Shown: one piece after another, positions 1-11,640 of the stretch
Layout: every line of letters starts with the position of its first letter
Numbering within the stretch: the first letter of the stretch is position 1
Source of the DNA: Arcuatula senhousia
Taxonomy: Eukaryota > Mollusca > Bivalvia > Mytilida > Mytilidae
DNA length: 64,000 nt
NCBI GenBank assembly: GCA_963971305.1
Contig: OZ020317.1
Span: 13,410,001 to 13,474,000, forward strand
Direction of reading: 5' to 3'
The notes under the pieces: generated by a model
Databases searched by the model: none
What the model saw: the letters and a program-made list of their open reading frames with translations, nothing else
Told to the model about the DNA's origin: nothing
Translations under genes and position numbers: made by a program

Positions 1-150
1 TCAAATTCCAAAACTGTTGAAAACGAAAAGTACTCAAAACCAAAACGTTCGAACAAGGAAGCCAAATCCATCACCGAGGATATCGACCAAGTGCATTACA
101 AGGAAAGAAACCTGGTGTTTCAAATACTGGACATTTTGAGAGTTCAGTAA
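1..150 (+). CDS. partial open frame, possible terminal exon
   Basis: The first 49 codons of the window are open from the left edge and end in TAA at 148-150. The translation is hydrophilic, begins SNSKTVENEKYSKPKRS and ends FQILDILRVQ. It would suit the last exon of a gene lying mostly outside the window. No family is recognised. Against this, bases 1 to about 50 match, in inverted orientation, a dispersed repeat seen again near 9.6 kb and 35.2 kb, so the frame may be chance or repeat-derived. No start is visible, and no clear polyadenylation site follows before an AATAAA near 875. Confidence 0.2.
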   Translation, partial: SNSKTVENEKYSKPKRSNKEAKSITEDIDQVHYKERNLVFQILDILRVQ

Positions 151-250
151 ATCTAGTAGTTGTCAAATAGGTTTAGGCTGTTCCATTAGTGAAATATTTT
201 TCTATTTGTCATAGGGTTTTATTTTGGCTTACTTTACCGGATTGACTGTT

Positions 251-505
251 GGCAACGCGACGGGTGTGCTATAGCAAGCAAGAACTGCTTACTATTCCGG
301 AGCACCTGAGTTCACTCTCGTTTCGACTGGAGATCGCGTTGTTGATTGATATTCAGTTACTTTTGTGTTTCCATGTTTTGCATGTTGTCGGTTTTTGTCC
401 CGTTCTTGTTGGGTTTACTGGTTTTGTCTCTGCCCTTTCGGACTTTTGACATTCGGATACCCCGTTGGTACCTCTGCTTCTTTTGGAGTTCTTTTTTCAT
501 TTCTA
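251..505 (+). repeat. dispersed repeat A, copy 1
   Basis: Carries the family words GTGTGCTATAGCAAGCAAG, CCGGAGCACCTGAGTTCACT and CCTTTCGGACTTTTGACATT. The same words recur, mostly inverted, near 4.8, 5.4, 9.9, 17.4, 47.9 and 48.5 kb. Short open frames here (249-449, 365-631) are translations of the repeat and not genes. Confidence 0.7.
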
Positions 506-1302
506 TTTCATTTTGCTACTAAAACTGTTGTAAAACCATTGCGGAATGGAGGAGACTTGATCATTGACCACCATTTTTACACCGTTGTCTTCAAAATATA
601 TATGACCGCCATTTCCACCATTACAGTGTGAATTCAGACACTAAGAACCAGCTTCTGTTTGTTCTGAAACTGAGATATGGTGACGAATATATATTTTTCA
701 ATCTTTCGTGTCCCATCTAACTCGGTTCTATGTGAAGTATCTAAATACTAGTACTCAAATACTGCTAAAAATATTTGTTGAATATTTATCAATTATATGA
801 TAGATGTTATGAAGATTTTTACTCCTTTTTTTTTTTCTAATCCTGATGGCTTATGATTTTCTTCTAGTATGCAATAAAGAGACCAAAAATCAAAAGAACA
901 GGAGATCCACTTTATGTAGATTTTAACAGGTAAGGAATCGGGGAAAATATTAAAACCTCGAAACTGCCTTTCTTATAGAATGACGTTTTTGAGAACAATA
1001 TCAAAAATAAGATAAGTACGAATAGGGCTTACGGATGTCAAACGCTCGAAAGGAAAGGAAAAGACAAAATCACTTAACACAAACGAGAACAAGAAGAAAC
1101 AATTCAAATCTAGTTTAGATCTTGTTCAAAGGATATTACATTATTTTGCTGATTTTTTTTTATTGATTTTTTTTTATTTTAAATACAAGAGATTACCGTA
1201 CATGTAAAAACCTATGATAATTTAATGAAAACCAAAGCAGTCGAGCCAGTAAGTTATGGCATGGACATAAAACCCAAATCAAACATTTTTTTTTTGTTGC
1301 TC

Positions 1303-1338
<36 letters not shown>

Positions 1339-1674
1339 TAGATCGAGGGCTTTCAGACCAGAATACTTATAGAAAGACCAAGTTAGTTTAAAACTATAGA
1401 AACGAAAAGTATTTTCGTTTCTCTATAAGACTTGTATATCCTATGAAAAATTAAAACAATGATAATACGTTAACTAATTTATATATTCAGAAATTGTATT
1501 GTCAATCACTTTTTGTAAGGTCACCACACTTTGGCAAGTTCAAAAGAACAAAATCTCACTGAGAATTAAATTTATGATTTGTGTATGCAATTGGTTATAT
1601 ACGTTAGGCCTGTGAGAGTAACATATCTATGTATAATGTTAACAAGAAGATAATATCCACATTATCATTACAGG
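506..1674. other. AT-rich non-coding stretch
   Basis: No frame, RNA gene or paired inverted repeat could be supported. The stretch is AT-rich with several homopolymer tracts, the longest being the poly-T at 1306-1337. Confidence 0.5.
1306..1337. repeat. 32-base poly-T tract
   Basis: An uninterrupted run of 32 T. It could be the reverse-strand tail of a degraded retroposed sequence, but no body is recognised beside it. Confidence 0.9.
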
Positions 1675-1830
1675 GGGAAGGTATACTTTTTGGGGTGTGC
1701 ACTGTATGAAAAGGGTGAACTTTTTAGATGTTGCATGATTAGATGTACTTTTCACAAATATCAATTCAAAAAGACTGAGACCTAGCACCAAAACCTAACT
1801 GTACTGATCATAAAAATTTATTATTATTAG
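1675..1830 (+). repeat. dispersed repeat P, copy 1
   Basis: Resembles 11410-11640: both contain a poly-T 'GGT(A/C)TACTTTTT' block, AGATGTTGCA, then CTTTTCACAAATATCA or ATTTCACAAATGTCA, and an AAAAAGA block. The copies are clearly diverged. Confidence 0.5.
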
Positions 1831-2379
1831 ACGTAACACCAAAGTACTTAAAGTAGTACAATGGTATAACACTGAGCATCTATTCTGAGCATGCCCATGA
1901 TCCCAAATTTAAGCAAAGACAAAAACATTGCTATTTAATTTATGAAGATTGTAGCTATAATAAATTATGAGAGAAAAAATAACTATGAAACAATATCTAA
2001 TTATAACATTTCCCCTACTCATTTCAAGGGAGATAATTTGTTTGAAATGTGTAGGGAAAATTCAGTTTTTCGACTTTATTTTTATAAATTGAACGGTGAC
2101 CCCATGATTGTACACCTTAATGTCAAAGAACTAACCAAAATTGATATGTTGACAAAATATAACAAAAATCTATCCTGTGAAATTTGAAAAAAAATTATAT
2201 AAACCATTTTCCCTTACATAATTTATATAAAAATAGCCGAATTCGAAATGTTTTTGATAAATTTTCTACAAAAATTAGGCACGGTGGCCTATTCTCTTTT
2301 TATTTTATTTTTCAAACTTATGCGCTAAGATACTTCGTTTGACAAAATTTAAGAAAATTCTATCCTTCCATTTTTTACT
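1831..2379. other. AT-rich stretch with an unrecognised 81-codon frame
   Basis: The only notable frame is at 1942-2187 (+), 81 codons, rich in Asn, Lys and Ile. It matches no family I know and has the composition expected of chance frames in AT-rich DNA. Confidence 0.4.
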
Positions 2380-2385
2380 ATTGTA

Positions 2386-4517
2386 GGGGGGGGCGAGACC
2401 ATTTTCGGGACGCCGGGATCGGCCGATTTTAGCAACGGGAATTCGGGATTGTCTTGTTTTTAGATCGGGAATTCGGGATAGAAAAACATCGGGATACGGG
2501 AATATCACTTTTTTGGCCACGGGAAATCGGGATTTTCATGTTGAATTATAACGGGATTGACATAAAACTGTACATCACCATTCTCATTATACGTCAATCA
2601 GAATCTATATGCGATATTTACATCATTTTATGTGTTCTAACAGAGATTTCAATATAATAATGGATCCTAGAGGCACAGACCTATACTGATCTCGAGAACA
2701 GGTGAAACAGGTGAACAGGTGAAACATTCCGTAACGCTGACCCAGCGCATCGGTACGGATTTCTGTATGTCTAAACTAGCTCCATAACCTGACGCGTCAA
2801 ACCAAGTGAAGAAAAAGGACTACTGGCAGCAGGACCAACCCTCCCTCCCGTGTACTTTTCCCGTTGCTCACCCGTTACTGAAGGGGCTATATACAAGCCA
2901 ACAAAATTGCATACTTACACCAAAAGACAGACCAAAATGTCAAGATAAAGAGCGGGAACTGGTTAAGACAACTGATCTATCCTCACCGACATCCTGCCCG
3001 ACACATCACTTACCCGTAGTCGAATTCAAGAATGGTGGAGGAAAGCGGAAAATCTGTATTAACAGATCTCCGAAAGAAACCACCAAACTGTCAGGGGGGA
3101 CAACCAAAACCCACAGACATCATGTAAAAGAGCGGTCTGTTCGACTTTAGTATTCATTAGAAGTCGATTGACAGCCCCTCGGACTTCCATGTCAATGGCA
3201 TAAATATGAACACAGGAGAAAAAATAAGTCTATTACTTCAAAGGATTGTCAAATCCAAACAAATAATGCAATTTCTGAAGATGGATGACACTGCTTGCCA
3301 AAGATGTAGGTGGATTTATCTCCTGAGTCCAACACATGACCTCTTGTGACCGGAATCGCATCCAGAAACAGAGTAGATCCAGATCAGAGTACACGCAAGA
3401 TCGTGCATCCAGTTTCTTGTCAGTCCAAATAAAACATGTTACTTCTGATTACTAATTGCTCAAATGTGTTTCCAGACAAGGATCTGATTTCATACGGAAG
3501 AAACAATGAACAACAATTATTTTTTTGCTAATATTGACAAAGTTGTGTCCATTGATCTCCATTGCCACACTGAAAAATACATGTCCAATCGGCCCAAAAC
3601 TTTGCAGTCACCAGGGTATACAAGTATTGCATCTTATTATCACAACGGTGTGCAGCTAACTCCCAAGAATTTTGGTAAAGAAAAGAAATTTCAATGCCGT
3701 AAAAATCGCTTGCTAAATCCGTAAATCTCAGTAATTAAAATTCTACATTAAAATGTCTGTTCTTAAATCACTGCTGAAAAAATGTACATTGTAAGAAAAT
3801 AATCGATGAACGTGTTTTAAAGTAACACGCGCGGGACCTGAAATAAATTAAAAACTTTCCCAACTAAATATAAAACTTATATTTATATTTATATAAAACC
3901 TCGGAGCTCCGTTGAAATTCTTCAAATATCTCATAGAGTAAATTATTTTAATGATAAATATTGACCATTTGGTATAAAACCGTGACACCTAAATAAAAGT
4001 CATAAATACATTTGTTGAATAAAATCAAATCCTTAACTACTTATGATTGCAGCTGCGGTAGGGGTCTTCCGGAAATTTTGGTTTTGATTTCTTGGCATGG
4101 TGGTAATGGTTTTTATTCGTTCAAAGAGTTGCCATTTTTAATTTACAACTTTCTTGAAAAAAGTTCGTGCTTCACTGTGAAATTACTAAAAACGGCAACG
4201 TTCAAGCATTTTTTTTTTATTTTTCGTTGATCGTGAAATAGAATTTTATTTCGCGTTTGTTCTTGCACTAAACACCTCTTCACAACCCTTTTAGTTAAGA
4301 CTTGATTTACGTCACGGTCATATTGATAATACTTGAAAGACGAGTCACTTTCAATCATAACCGAGACGTTTAAATCGTAAGCATTGAAACTGGAAACTTT
4401 ATAGTTTGGAAACAAATTTATCGAGATCGGGATTTTTAACAAAAAATGTCCGGGATTTCGGGATTTTCTTAAATTAACTCCGGGAAATCGGGATGGGGCC
4501 CCCTCTCGCCCCCCCTC
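2386..4517. mobile_element. candidate 2.1 kb DNA transposon with poly-G termini
   Basis: The left end reads GGGGGGGGCGAGACC. The right end read on the other strand is GAGGGGGGGCGAGAGG, a short terminal inverted repeat. ATTGTA occurs directly outside each end (2380-2385 and 4518-4523), a plausible 6-bp target duplication. Inside both ends sit several copies of a CGGGAATTCGGGAT-like motif (2400-2540 and 4425-4495), all in the same orientation. The interior holds no intact transposase; frames at 2806-3150 and 3506-3724 resemble nothing known. This could be a non-autonomous hAT-like element, but the family is not established. Confidence 0.5.
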
Positions 4518-4785
4518 ATTGTACTACTTTATAAAATCTGTCAATTTTAAGCATAGTCATGTAATTACAACAGTTGTTATATCTCCATATTTATAGATAT
4601 TTACAGTTATTCTGTTAAATAAACATTGTTAAATACAATTAAACTTTGTTTTTTACATGTTTAAAGCGGTCATGATATACTGTGTGCAAACCATAATTAC
4701 ATTGTGTACCTCTTCAGTTACTTATTATTCTGTATATCTATGCAATGAAATCAACTAACATATGCACAAGTAGGAAGCACAGGTA

Positions 4786-5125
4786 CCAATGGGGCGTCCA
4801 AATATCAAAAGTCCGAAAGGGCAGAGAAAAAACAGAAAACACAAACAAGGACAGGACGAAAAATCAGACAACATAAAAATACGGAAACACAAAAACTACT
4901 GGATGAGGCAAAGAGGCACTCGAGTGTCAAAAGTCAGAAAGGGCAAAGACGAAACCGGTAAACACGAACAAAAACAGCATGAAGAAACACAAAACACAAA
5001 ATCAACCGAACGGAAATCACCAACGCGAACTCAAGTCGTAACATGAGTGAACTCAGGAGTCAGGTGCTCCGGAAGAGTAAGTGTTTCCTGCCTGCTAAAG
5101 CACACCCGTCGTGTTGCTAATATAA
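4786..5125 (-). repeat. dispersed repeat A, copy 2
   Basis: Inverted copy of the 251-505 repeat: CAAAAGTCCGAAAGGGCAGA, AACGCGAACTCAAGTCG, CAGGTGCTCCGGAAGAGTAA and CACACCCGTCGTGTTGC are present. The Lys- and Gln-rich frame at 4789-5046 is the repeat in translation. Confidence 0.7.
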
Positions 5126-5349
5126 TTCAGTGTGTCAAATCTGGTAGGGGAAGACAAAACAAATTTCTAAGACAAACCAAAATCTGTACTCATTTGAGAG
5201 ATATAAATCCCATATTTGTTTACGAGTGCACGGTGTCTACCGTAAAATTTCTTGAGTGAAGACAGCAACCGTGGAGCAACATAATCCTGTGTCAGCAATT
5301 TCTGTGTCAATTAAACGTGACGCTCTGCCAAGGAAATGGATATCAATCA

Positions 5350-5402
5350 ACACGTAATGAGAGCGAACTCATGTGCTCCGGAAGAGTAAGCGGTTCTTGT
5401 AA
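5350..5402 (-). repeat. dispersed repeat A, short fragment
   Basis: About 50 bases around GCGAACTCATGTGCTCCGG and AAGAGTAAGCGGTTC, matching the middle of repeat A. It lies 230 bases from copy 2, possibly a local duplication. Confidence 0.55.
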
Positions 5403-7117
5403 TTTGCACGTTGCTTCATCATATCTCATCTGAACAAGCAATTGGTTTTTCCATATGAAGTTAAACTAGTTGTCTTTAAAATCAGGATAATAGATAACTT
5501 ACTTACATGTATGGGATCATTTATCATTATTATGCAGTGAAAAATGTCATTAAAGAGCAGCTTTCTGTTTAATATGTTTGGATATTCTACAAAGAAATTT
5601 TACCACAATAATTGTGATAAACATTTTACTCTTGATATTTTTTGAATCAATTGACTTTTTTTATATAAATATCAATGAAATATCAAAACAAATTAATGTC
5701 TCATCTAGACTGGTTCTCTCTCCTATCCTAAATACACAGCTATAGGAACTGGAGGGTACCGAAAGTAACAAGGTCCGAAAATCAGACTATGCCTCATCTC
5801 GTAACATCTCGTGACATTTGTGGCGGACAAACGAACGGAAAACCCCGAACACTATAAGCCCTAACTTTCGTAGATCGGACAGAAGATGTACATTATATAC
5901 TTAGTATATGATATAGATCGATATACATATTTTAACTTCGATGGAAGTCTTTGCATACTTAAGGTAGCACAATATAAAGGAAACAAATTTTATCAAAATT
6001 TTTATTTTTACCATCTTTAATTATTACTAAATATATTACTAAATATCCCTTTTTAAATGATGCAAAAATATTTTCAGTACACCTTTATAATTAATGAGCT
6101 TTGTTGATAATTAAATAATCAAAACAAATCCACTTGTTATTTAAGTTGTCAAAAAATCATGAAGGTATGGCTAATATATAACAGCTGAAAAGTTTTATGA
6201 CCGTTGACCAGTCATTTAAGAGAAATAATAAGATGGACAATCTATAGTGGAACCATCTGGTCAGTAAAAGAGGAGTCGTGCCCTTTACAGTAAACAACTG
6301 ACCTGAGATAAGGTCAATATGATGTAATATTACCAGCAAATTAAAAAATAAGTGTAGGGGGTTATGCATTTTGAGCTACATTTAATGTTTGTGTTGATGA
6401 AACTTGGTTTATAGGTCAAATGAATGTTGATATCTGATGTTCTTAGAATCCTACAGTGCTCCCATGGTAGAAACATACCATTTGATGTAGTAAATTGGGC
6501 TAAAAGTAGGAAAACTATATTTTGTTTTTTGTTTCCACTTTGAATTCATTTTTTATGCACAAAGTAAAGTTATAGCTCCTACATGCATGGGTACCCCAAT
6601 GTGGCTAGTTTTTGGATATGTTATTCAAAGGTCGATTATGAACAATATACCGTGTCTCAGAATTTAGATTATAGCTTAAAAAATATTTTATGGCATATTA
6701 AATATAGTGACCCCTTGTGCAATATAGCCTTGTCCATAAAATACTGCTTTATTTGAGAATGGAATGTGATAGGAAAATTCTGAGACACGGTTTTTGAGGT
6801 CTTGCAGTGTTGATTCAGATAATACCAATTTCAAGGAGATATTCGTAATGCTAATTTCATTTGAGTCAGTTATGTTGAAATGTTTATTTTTTAACGATTT
6901 TTCTCTTTTGTTTTATATTGTAGTTTATTTATGTTGGTATTATCATGAAGGGTTACATGTCCTCTTTCCAATGGGTCTCATTTATTGAAATTGGTGAAAC
7001 AATAAGGAAGAAATGTAGGTTTAAAGAATAATGGTAGGACTAAAACAACCTTTGTATGGTGCTAACTCAAAATAAACAATTGTAGTTCACCCTATGTTGC
7101 ATAAGGTTAAATAAAAT
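5403..7117. other. non-coding stretch
   Basis: AT-rich with no supported gene. Frames of 60 to 70 codons near 6157-6369 (-) and 6794-6988 (+) have no recognisable domain. The latter may be upstream remains of the pseudogene that becomes recognisable near 7.2 kb. Confidence 0.4.
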
Positions 7118-7229
7118 TTGCCTTTTTCTTGCTTCATTTTTTCACCAAACCTTAAAGAATATAAAATAATAAATCTTGGCATAATATCCATAGTTAATTC
7201 AAGGTTAACCAATTTGCTACCTACTTTCC

Positions 7230-7669
7230 TTATCTTTCAATGCTTGGAAGCAAGAAACAAACCATATATTTTGTTTGGCCTTGATAGCAAATTTCTATCA
7301 CGTACATATCGACACTGCTGTAGCCCCAAAACAATAGGTGGTTTTGAGACAAATATTGCGGAGAATCACATACAAAGCCAGGCTGAGACGGAAGAAATAA
7401 TTGTTTCTGGATCTTTTATACAGGCGACTGTTGATAATTATATGCACTCTTAATGGCAAGCTCACAACACATGCTACAACAATAGTACTATACCAGCGCC
7501 AAGTAAATATTCTTTCGTTTTTAACACAGACAATAACACCAGGGTCACAGTTTGGTAAAAAAAAAAAACAAAGAGAACAACATTGTGACATTCAAGTCGG
7601 TGTATACTGGGATGGTCAGCATTTAATGAAAACTGTACAACGAGTTCGCCAGAAATGTATGTTGTTGTT
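7230..7669 (+). pseudogene. uncharacterised multicopy protein family, N-terminal remnant
   Basis: First of three pieces of one broken coding sequence. The frame ending at 7453 reads ...GGFETNIAENHIQSQAE and ...QATVDNYMHS. After a one-base frameshift the neighbouring frame continues LNGKLTTHATTIVLYQRQ and later CDIQVGVYWDGQHLMK. The D-N-x(n)-L-x-G-x-x-T-T-H pattern is one I recall from large uncharacterised protein families in cnidarians, molluscs and fish, often multicopy; no biochemical role is known to me. The piece ends where a 726-bp repeat (7670-8395) has inserted. The frameshift and the insertion make it non-functional. Confidence 0.5.
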
Positions 7670-8395
7670 TTTTAGGTCACCTGACCCGAAGGGTCATGTG
7701 AACTATTGTCATCGTCAGGCGTCCGTCGTCCGTACGTCGTTAACTTTTCTTGAAAGATCTTCTACTATGAAACCACTGAAGGGATTGCTTTCAAACTTTG
7801 TATACTTGATCTTTAGTATGTCCTTTGTGAAATTTTTGAAGGTCGACCAACCAACATGGTCGCTGTTACTCAAAATAGAACAGGGGGGCCAGACCATAGT
7901 TTTTAGCTTATAGCTCAAAAAGTATAAGAGATAAAGAAGTCCTAAGCAACTTTCCTTCTTCAGCATCAAAAGCTCTACAAAACTCTCCATTGAGTCAAAG
8001 TTGTGGGACGACTCTTTATAGGAGTTATTTCCCCTTAATCGTCAAAATTGACAATTTTCACAGCTTTTGAACTTTATCTTAAAAGCCATAAGAGTAAGAG
8101 GAATAGTTAGCATTGCAAAATTGTTCAGCTCATTAAGATCTACAAAAATGATTTCAGAGTCAAAATTGTCAGATCATCCTTTTAAGTGTTTTCAATCAAT
8201 TTTAACTTGATTGGTTTTTTTCTTTAAAATGGAAAGCTTTGTAACTTTGTTTTCTTGATCTTAAAAGTGTTTTCTATCCTAACTAGTTTCTTTAATGTTA
8301 CATACCAAGTACATGTAGACCATGTTGCACACTAGGTAAGAGGCTTTAGCATAAGAGATCAGGTGAGCGATTCAGGCTCTTGGGAGCCTCTAGTT
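7670..8395 (+). repeat. repeat B, complete copy with both hairpin ends
   Basis: Starts with the arm TCACCTGACCCGAAGGGTCA, which folds on itself, followed by GGCGTCCGTCGTCCG. Ends with GGTGAGCGATTCAGG and a second small hairpin around TTGGGAGCC. The arms resemble copies at 49.7, 51.3, 60 and 61.9 kb. It interrupts a pseudogene, so it is younger than that gene's arrival here. Confidence 0.75.
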
Positions 8396-8716
8396 TCCTG
8401 TTACCAGCATCGGCTACCAATCTATCTACCATATTTACCGTTATGGATATGCTTGATAAAATGATCCATAAACTTGGACAGATAACTCTGTGTTCACTTT
8501 TGATCAAGCATTGTACTGTAAGGCCAAGGAAATTCAATGGCATATGCCAGACCATTTCAATATTTGGTAATAAGACTGGGAGGGTTTCATGTTGTCATGG
8601 TATTTTTGTCAGTGTTGTGTTAGGAAAACGCTTTAAGGACATTGGGTTAATAGATGCTTTGGCTAATTCTGATATATATGCAAGTAACAATGTTGATCAA
8701 CAAGTAAATCTGTGAG
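8396..8716 (+). pseudogene. uncharacterised multicopy protein family, central remnant
   Basis: Continuation of the broken gene after the repeat insertion. Fragments of sense appear in all three frames: VFTFDQALYCKAKEIQW (about 8500-8550), then VIRLGGFHVVMVFLSV (about 8568-8615), then GKRFKDIGLIDALANSDIYA (about 8628-8685). At least two frameshifts separate them. The order 'FTFDQ-LY-KA ... LGGFH-x-x-M-F-L ... GL-x-DA ... IYASN' is what I remember of this family. The stop TGA at 8713-8715 lies just before another repeat (8740-9275). Confidence 0.6.
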
Positions 8717-8739
8717 CTAATGCTCACTAGTGATACCCC

Positions 8740-9275
8740 CGCTCCCCAAACTAAGCCACGCATACAAGTTTAAATATTCGGTAAACAGGAAGTTGTTGAT
8801 ATACAACCATATGGGACTATAGGATAAAGCTGTATACAAAATATCAGACCTCTATCTCATGTAGTTGCTTTGGAAATTGTGACAGAAATTTAGCATTTAT
8901 GTCCATTATGTGTAAAAACCTAAGTATTCGGTTAACAGGAAGTAGACTACCTAAGAGAACAAAATCGGTATACACCATTAAGTACTATAGGATAAAGCTG
9001 TATCCAAAATATCAGACCTCTTTCTCATTTAGTTTCTTGAGAAACTGTGTCGGAAATTTTGCATTTATGTCCATTACGTGTAAAAACCTAAGTCTTCGGT
9101 AAACAGGAAGTAGACTACCTAGGAGCATAAAATCGGTATACACCATATGGTACTATAGGGTAAAGCTGTATACAAAATATCAGAACTTTATCTCATGTAG
9201 TTGCTTAGAAAACTGCGACGGAAGTTTTGTTACGGACAGACACGAACAGACGGACGGACGGACGGACAAGGGTAA
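8740..9275 (+). repeat. repeat N, three tandem units ending in a GACG tract
   Basis: Units begin around TATTCGGTAAACAGGAAG at 8776, 8926 and 9094, roughly 150-168 bp apart, each with GGATAAAGCTGTAT and AAAATATCAGA. The array closes with a GACGGACGGACGGAC tract at 9249-9268. A further unit lies at 53655-54120. It interrupts the pseudogene between its central and C-terminal pieces. Confidence 0.7.
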
Positions 9276-9293
9276 TTACCAATAGTGATGCAC

Positions 9294-9530
9294 ATTCTTG
9301 ACAAATTTGCTGAAATCAATTCTGACAATGCGACAATCGCATTCTGGAATGATTACATCCACATGGTTCCTTAATTTCTTTTCCAAAACATTTGAGCAGA
9401 ACGTTAAGGAATATGGGAACTTCATCTGTCATCCCTTTCTGAAATGCTTCCCTACATTTTTTAGTATGATCACACGAACTATTCAACCTGTGTACCTTGC
9501 TGATATGCGTCTTCTACCTCTTGCATGAAC
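9294..9530 (+). pseudogene. uncharacterised multicopy protein family, C-terminal remnant
   Basis: Third piece of the same broken gene. One frame reads ILDKFAEINSDNATIAFWND and YIHMV. A second reads WELHLSSLSEMLPYIF and YDHTNY with stops between. A third ends VYLADMRLLP. The order 'W-x-D-Y-I-x-M-V ... G-x-W-E-L-H-L ... MLPYxFxYDHxNY ... VYLADM' is the C-terminal half of the family as I remember it. Collinearity with the pieces at 7.2 and 8.4 kb shows one locus split by two repeat insertions, with several frameshifts. Confidence 0.6.
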
Positions 9531-9594
9531 AATTTTCTCTAGGTAATTTGTCTGTAAAAGGTTCATCTGGGAATTTTATCCAACTATGGACAGA

Positions 9595-9745
9595 TTTTAA
9601 ACTCGCCTTTTCAACAGTTTTGGAATTTTGACCTTCCAATGTTTAGAATGATTTAAAATTAATGCTACTGATGAGAGGTTACTCCTTGAAATATCGATCT
9701 ATATCCAAATTAACCGTTTGTACCCTACATGTATATGTATACCTT
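9595..9745 (+). repeat. dispersed repeat J, copy
   Basis: Shares the words TTTTGACCTTCCAATG and GAGGTTACTCCTTGAAATAT with the copy at 35160-35345. Its start matches the reverse complement of bases 1-50 of the window. No coding potential is evident; the origin is unknown. Confidence 0.6.
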
Positions 9746-9880
9746 TTAGAGACCTAATATGAAAATGGGTTGCATATATCAATTAATAAACAGACAAGAA
9801 TACATGTAGTGTATGTCCAGAAAATGTTCTCTGTGTCAAAATAATATTTCTGATTTGAAACTTTGTTAATGTTTTTAAAG

Positions 9881-10075
9881 AAGCAGAAGTATGAATGGGG
9901 TATCCGAATGTCAAAAGTCCGAAAGGGCATAGACAACACCTGAAAACACCAACAAAAACGGGACAAAAACAGACAAGATGTAAAACATGGAAACACAAAA
10001 TAAATGAATATCAATGAACAACGCGAACTACAGTCGAAACTAGAGTGAACTCAGGTGCTCTGGAAGAGCAAATAT
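9881..10075 (-). repeat. dispersed repeat A, copy
   Basis: Inverted copy with GGGGTATCCGAATGTCAAAA, GTCCGAAAGGGCATAGAC, ACGCGAACTACAGTCG and GTGAACTCAGGTGCTCTGGA. Confidence 0.7.
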
Positions 10076-10133
10076 TGATTTTTTTCAAAAATAAATCTGA
10101 TCGAAGAGTCAACGAAAAAAATTCACTGCTGCC

Positions 10134-10240
10134 AATAGTCCATTTGCCAATCACCAAAAATCGGTGACCACGGCATTTACAGAGTAAAATTAAATCGATT
10201 CCGGAATAAAAATCCTAAGCTAATTGGTAAATAGACTATT
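10134..10240. mobile_element. 107-bp fold-back element
   Basis: AATAGTCCATTTGCCAATCA at the left end pairs with AATTGGTAAATAGACTATT at the right end, about 20 bp with three mismatches, around a 65-base middle. Likely a miniature inverted-repeat element; no clear target duplication. Confidence 0.5.
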
Positions 10241-10504
10241 CGTTCCATTCATGCAATAGCTTTAATTGATGAACTTGAAAATTTATTAATACAAACACAA
10301 ATACATAAAAGCACAAACTCATAGCTAGTACATGTTTAAGGCACACTTTAAATATAATTAATAAATGAAACATGCGAATGCAATACATATCTTTTACAAT
10401 AATTAGTATTACATGAATATTTATATAGTATATAACATGTATAACAAGCAATTGATACAGCCAATTGAAACATGATTTTGACAGAATGACATGAATCAAT
10501 TTCT

Positions 10505-10790
10505 TAGTTCAAAGCATTAATTAATTCTGGGGGAGGTATGGATTTTAGCCCCTCGACAATTTATTTTTTTCAAAAATTTTCGAAGACGAGAAATTTTTTT
10601 TGGACGACACTGATAACATTTTTTTATTCGCCAATTTGTTTACGCTGTGTAGCCCAGGCTCACCAAAACATTTTTTTTTCTTTCTGGGTCAAGGACATTT
10701 TTTTCCAACAAATTAAAAACAAAATATTTTTTTTTCAAAAAAATCCATAACACCCCCCCCCCCCCCCCCCGATTTCAAATGGTTGCTGCC
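10505..10790. mobile_element. degraded miniature element with poly-C terminus
   Basis: Left end TTCTGGGGGAGGTATGGATT pairs with the right end, which read in reverse gives AAATC, an 18-base G run (C at 10753-10770) and TGTTATGGATTT. The interior is very T-rich. It resembles the smaller element at 44789-44926, which also combines CATTTGATTCTG with a poly-G run. Confidence 0.5.
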
Positions 10791-11409
10791 TTATACATGT
10801 TATAAAAAAAGGAACTTAATATGGATCTCATCTACAAGGAATCGTTATTTGTTGAGAAATTTAAATTTGGAATAAAACTTTTAATTTTTATTTAAAAATA
10901 TGTTTTCTTACTGTCTGTAGTGTTTGCAATGCAAAAGGAAGTGTTCTTCATTTTCAATTTCTTTTCATCACAAACTCTCTGTTCTATTAACATGATTATG
11001 TTTTAGGTATCTTCCCTTCTCAAACTTTAGATTAACATTTTTAGCAGCAATATTTGCCACATTTAACATGTTTAAGACTTTCTACAAGTGGAATCATATT
11101 AAAAAGGAAAAAAATTGGCAGATTATAACTCATATTTTTTAAAGTTTATATTGGAAATGTCATGTATTTTGAACTGTGCACTACCTATGATGAGAATTCA
11201 TCAATTTTAAATAGATTTGCCTTTTTTAAGTAAAGAGTTGGGAAATGTAAACCCTTTTTTTTTAAAGGCCTAATCATTGTCAAATCAAATGAAATAGATC
11301 AATTATCGAACATTGTAAAACAAAACAGCTCAATGTGATCTTTCAACTGTACATGTTTTCCCATGTGTCCTTCAGTTCACTACTGGTATTATACAATGGG
11401 AGAGGGTAA
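10791..11409. other. AT-rich non-coding stretch
   Basis: No frame, repeat pairing or RNA gene seen. Confidence 0.5.
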
Positions 11410-11640
11410 TGTCCATTGTAAAGGTACATTGAGGTACATATGTGCAGCCCAAAAAGGTCTACTTTTTCGGGTGCTCAATATGTGATTAGGGTGGAAATTT
11501 CAGATGTTGCAAATTTGATAAGGTTTACATTTCACAAATGTCATATATCAATAAAAAAGAGTGACCGTTTTGTCTCCTTGTAACCCTAATTGTTCATCAT
11601 ACATGCATTTGATAAATTTTACCATTCAAACTTAGGATTT
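11410..11640 (+). repeat. dispersed repeat P, copy 2
   Basis: Counterpart of 1675-1830: GGTCTACTTTTTCGGGTG, CAGATGTTGCAAATTTGAT and ACATTTCACAAATGTCAT. Lies upstream of the zinc-finger locus in window coordinates; no functional link is evident. Confidence 0.5.

Noticed and set aside
4789..5046. 85-codon basic frame
   Set aside because: It is the inverted copy of dispersed repeat A in translation.
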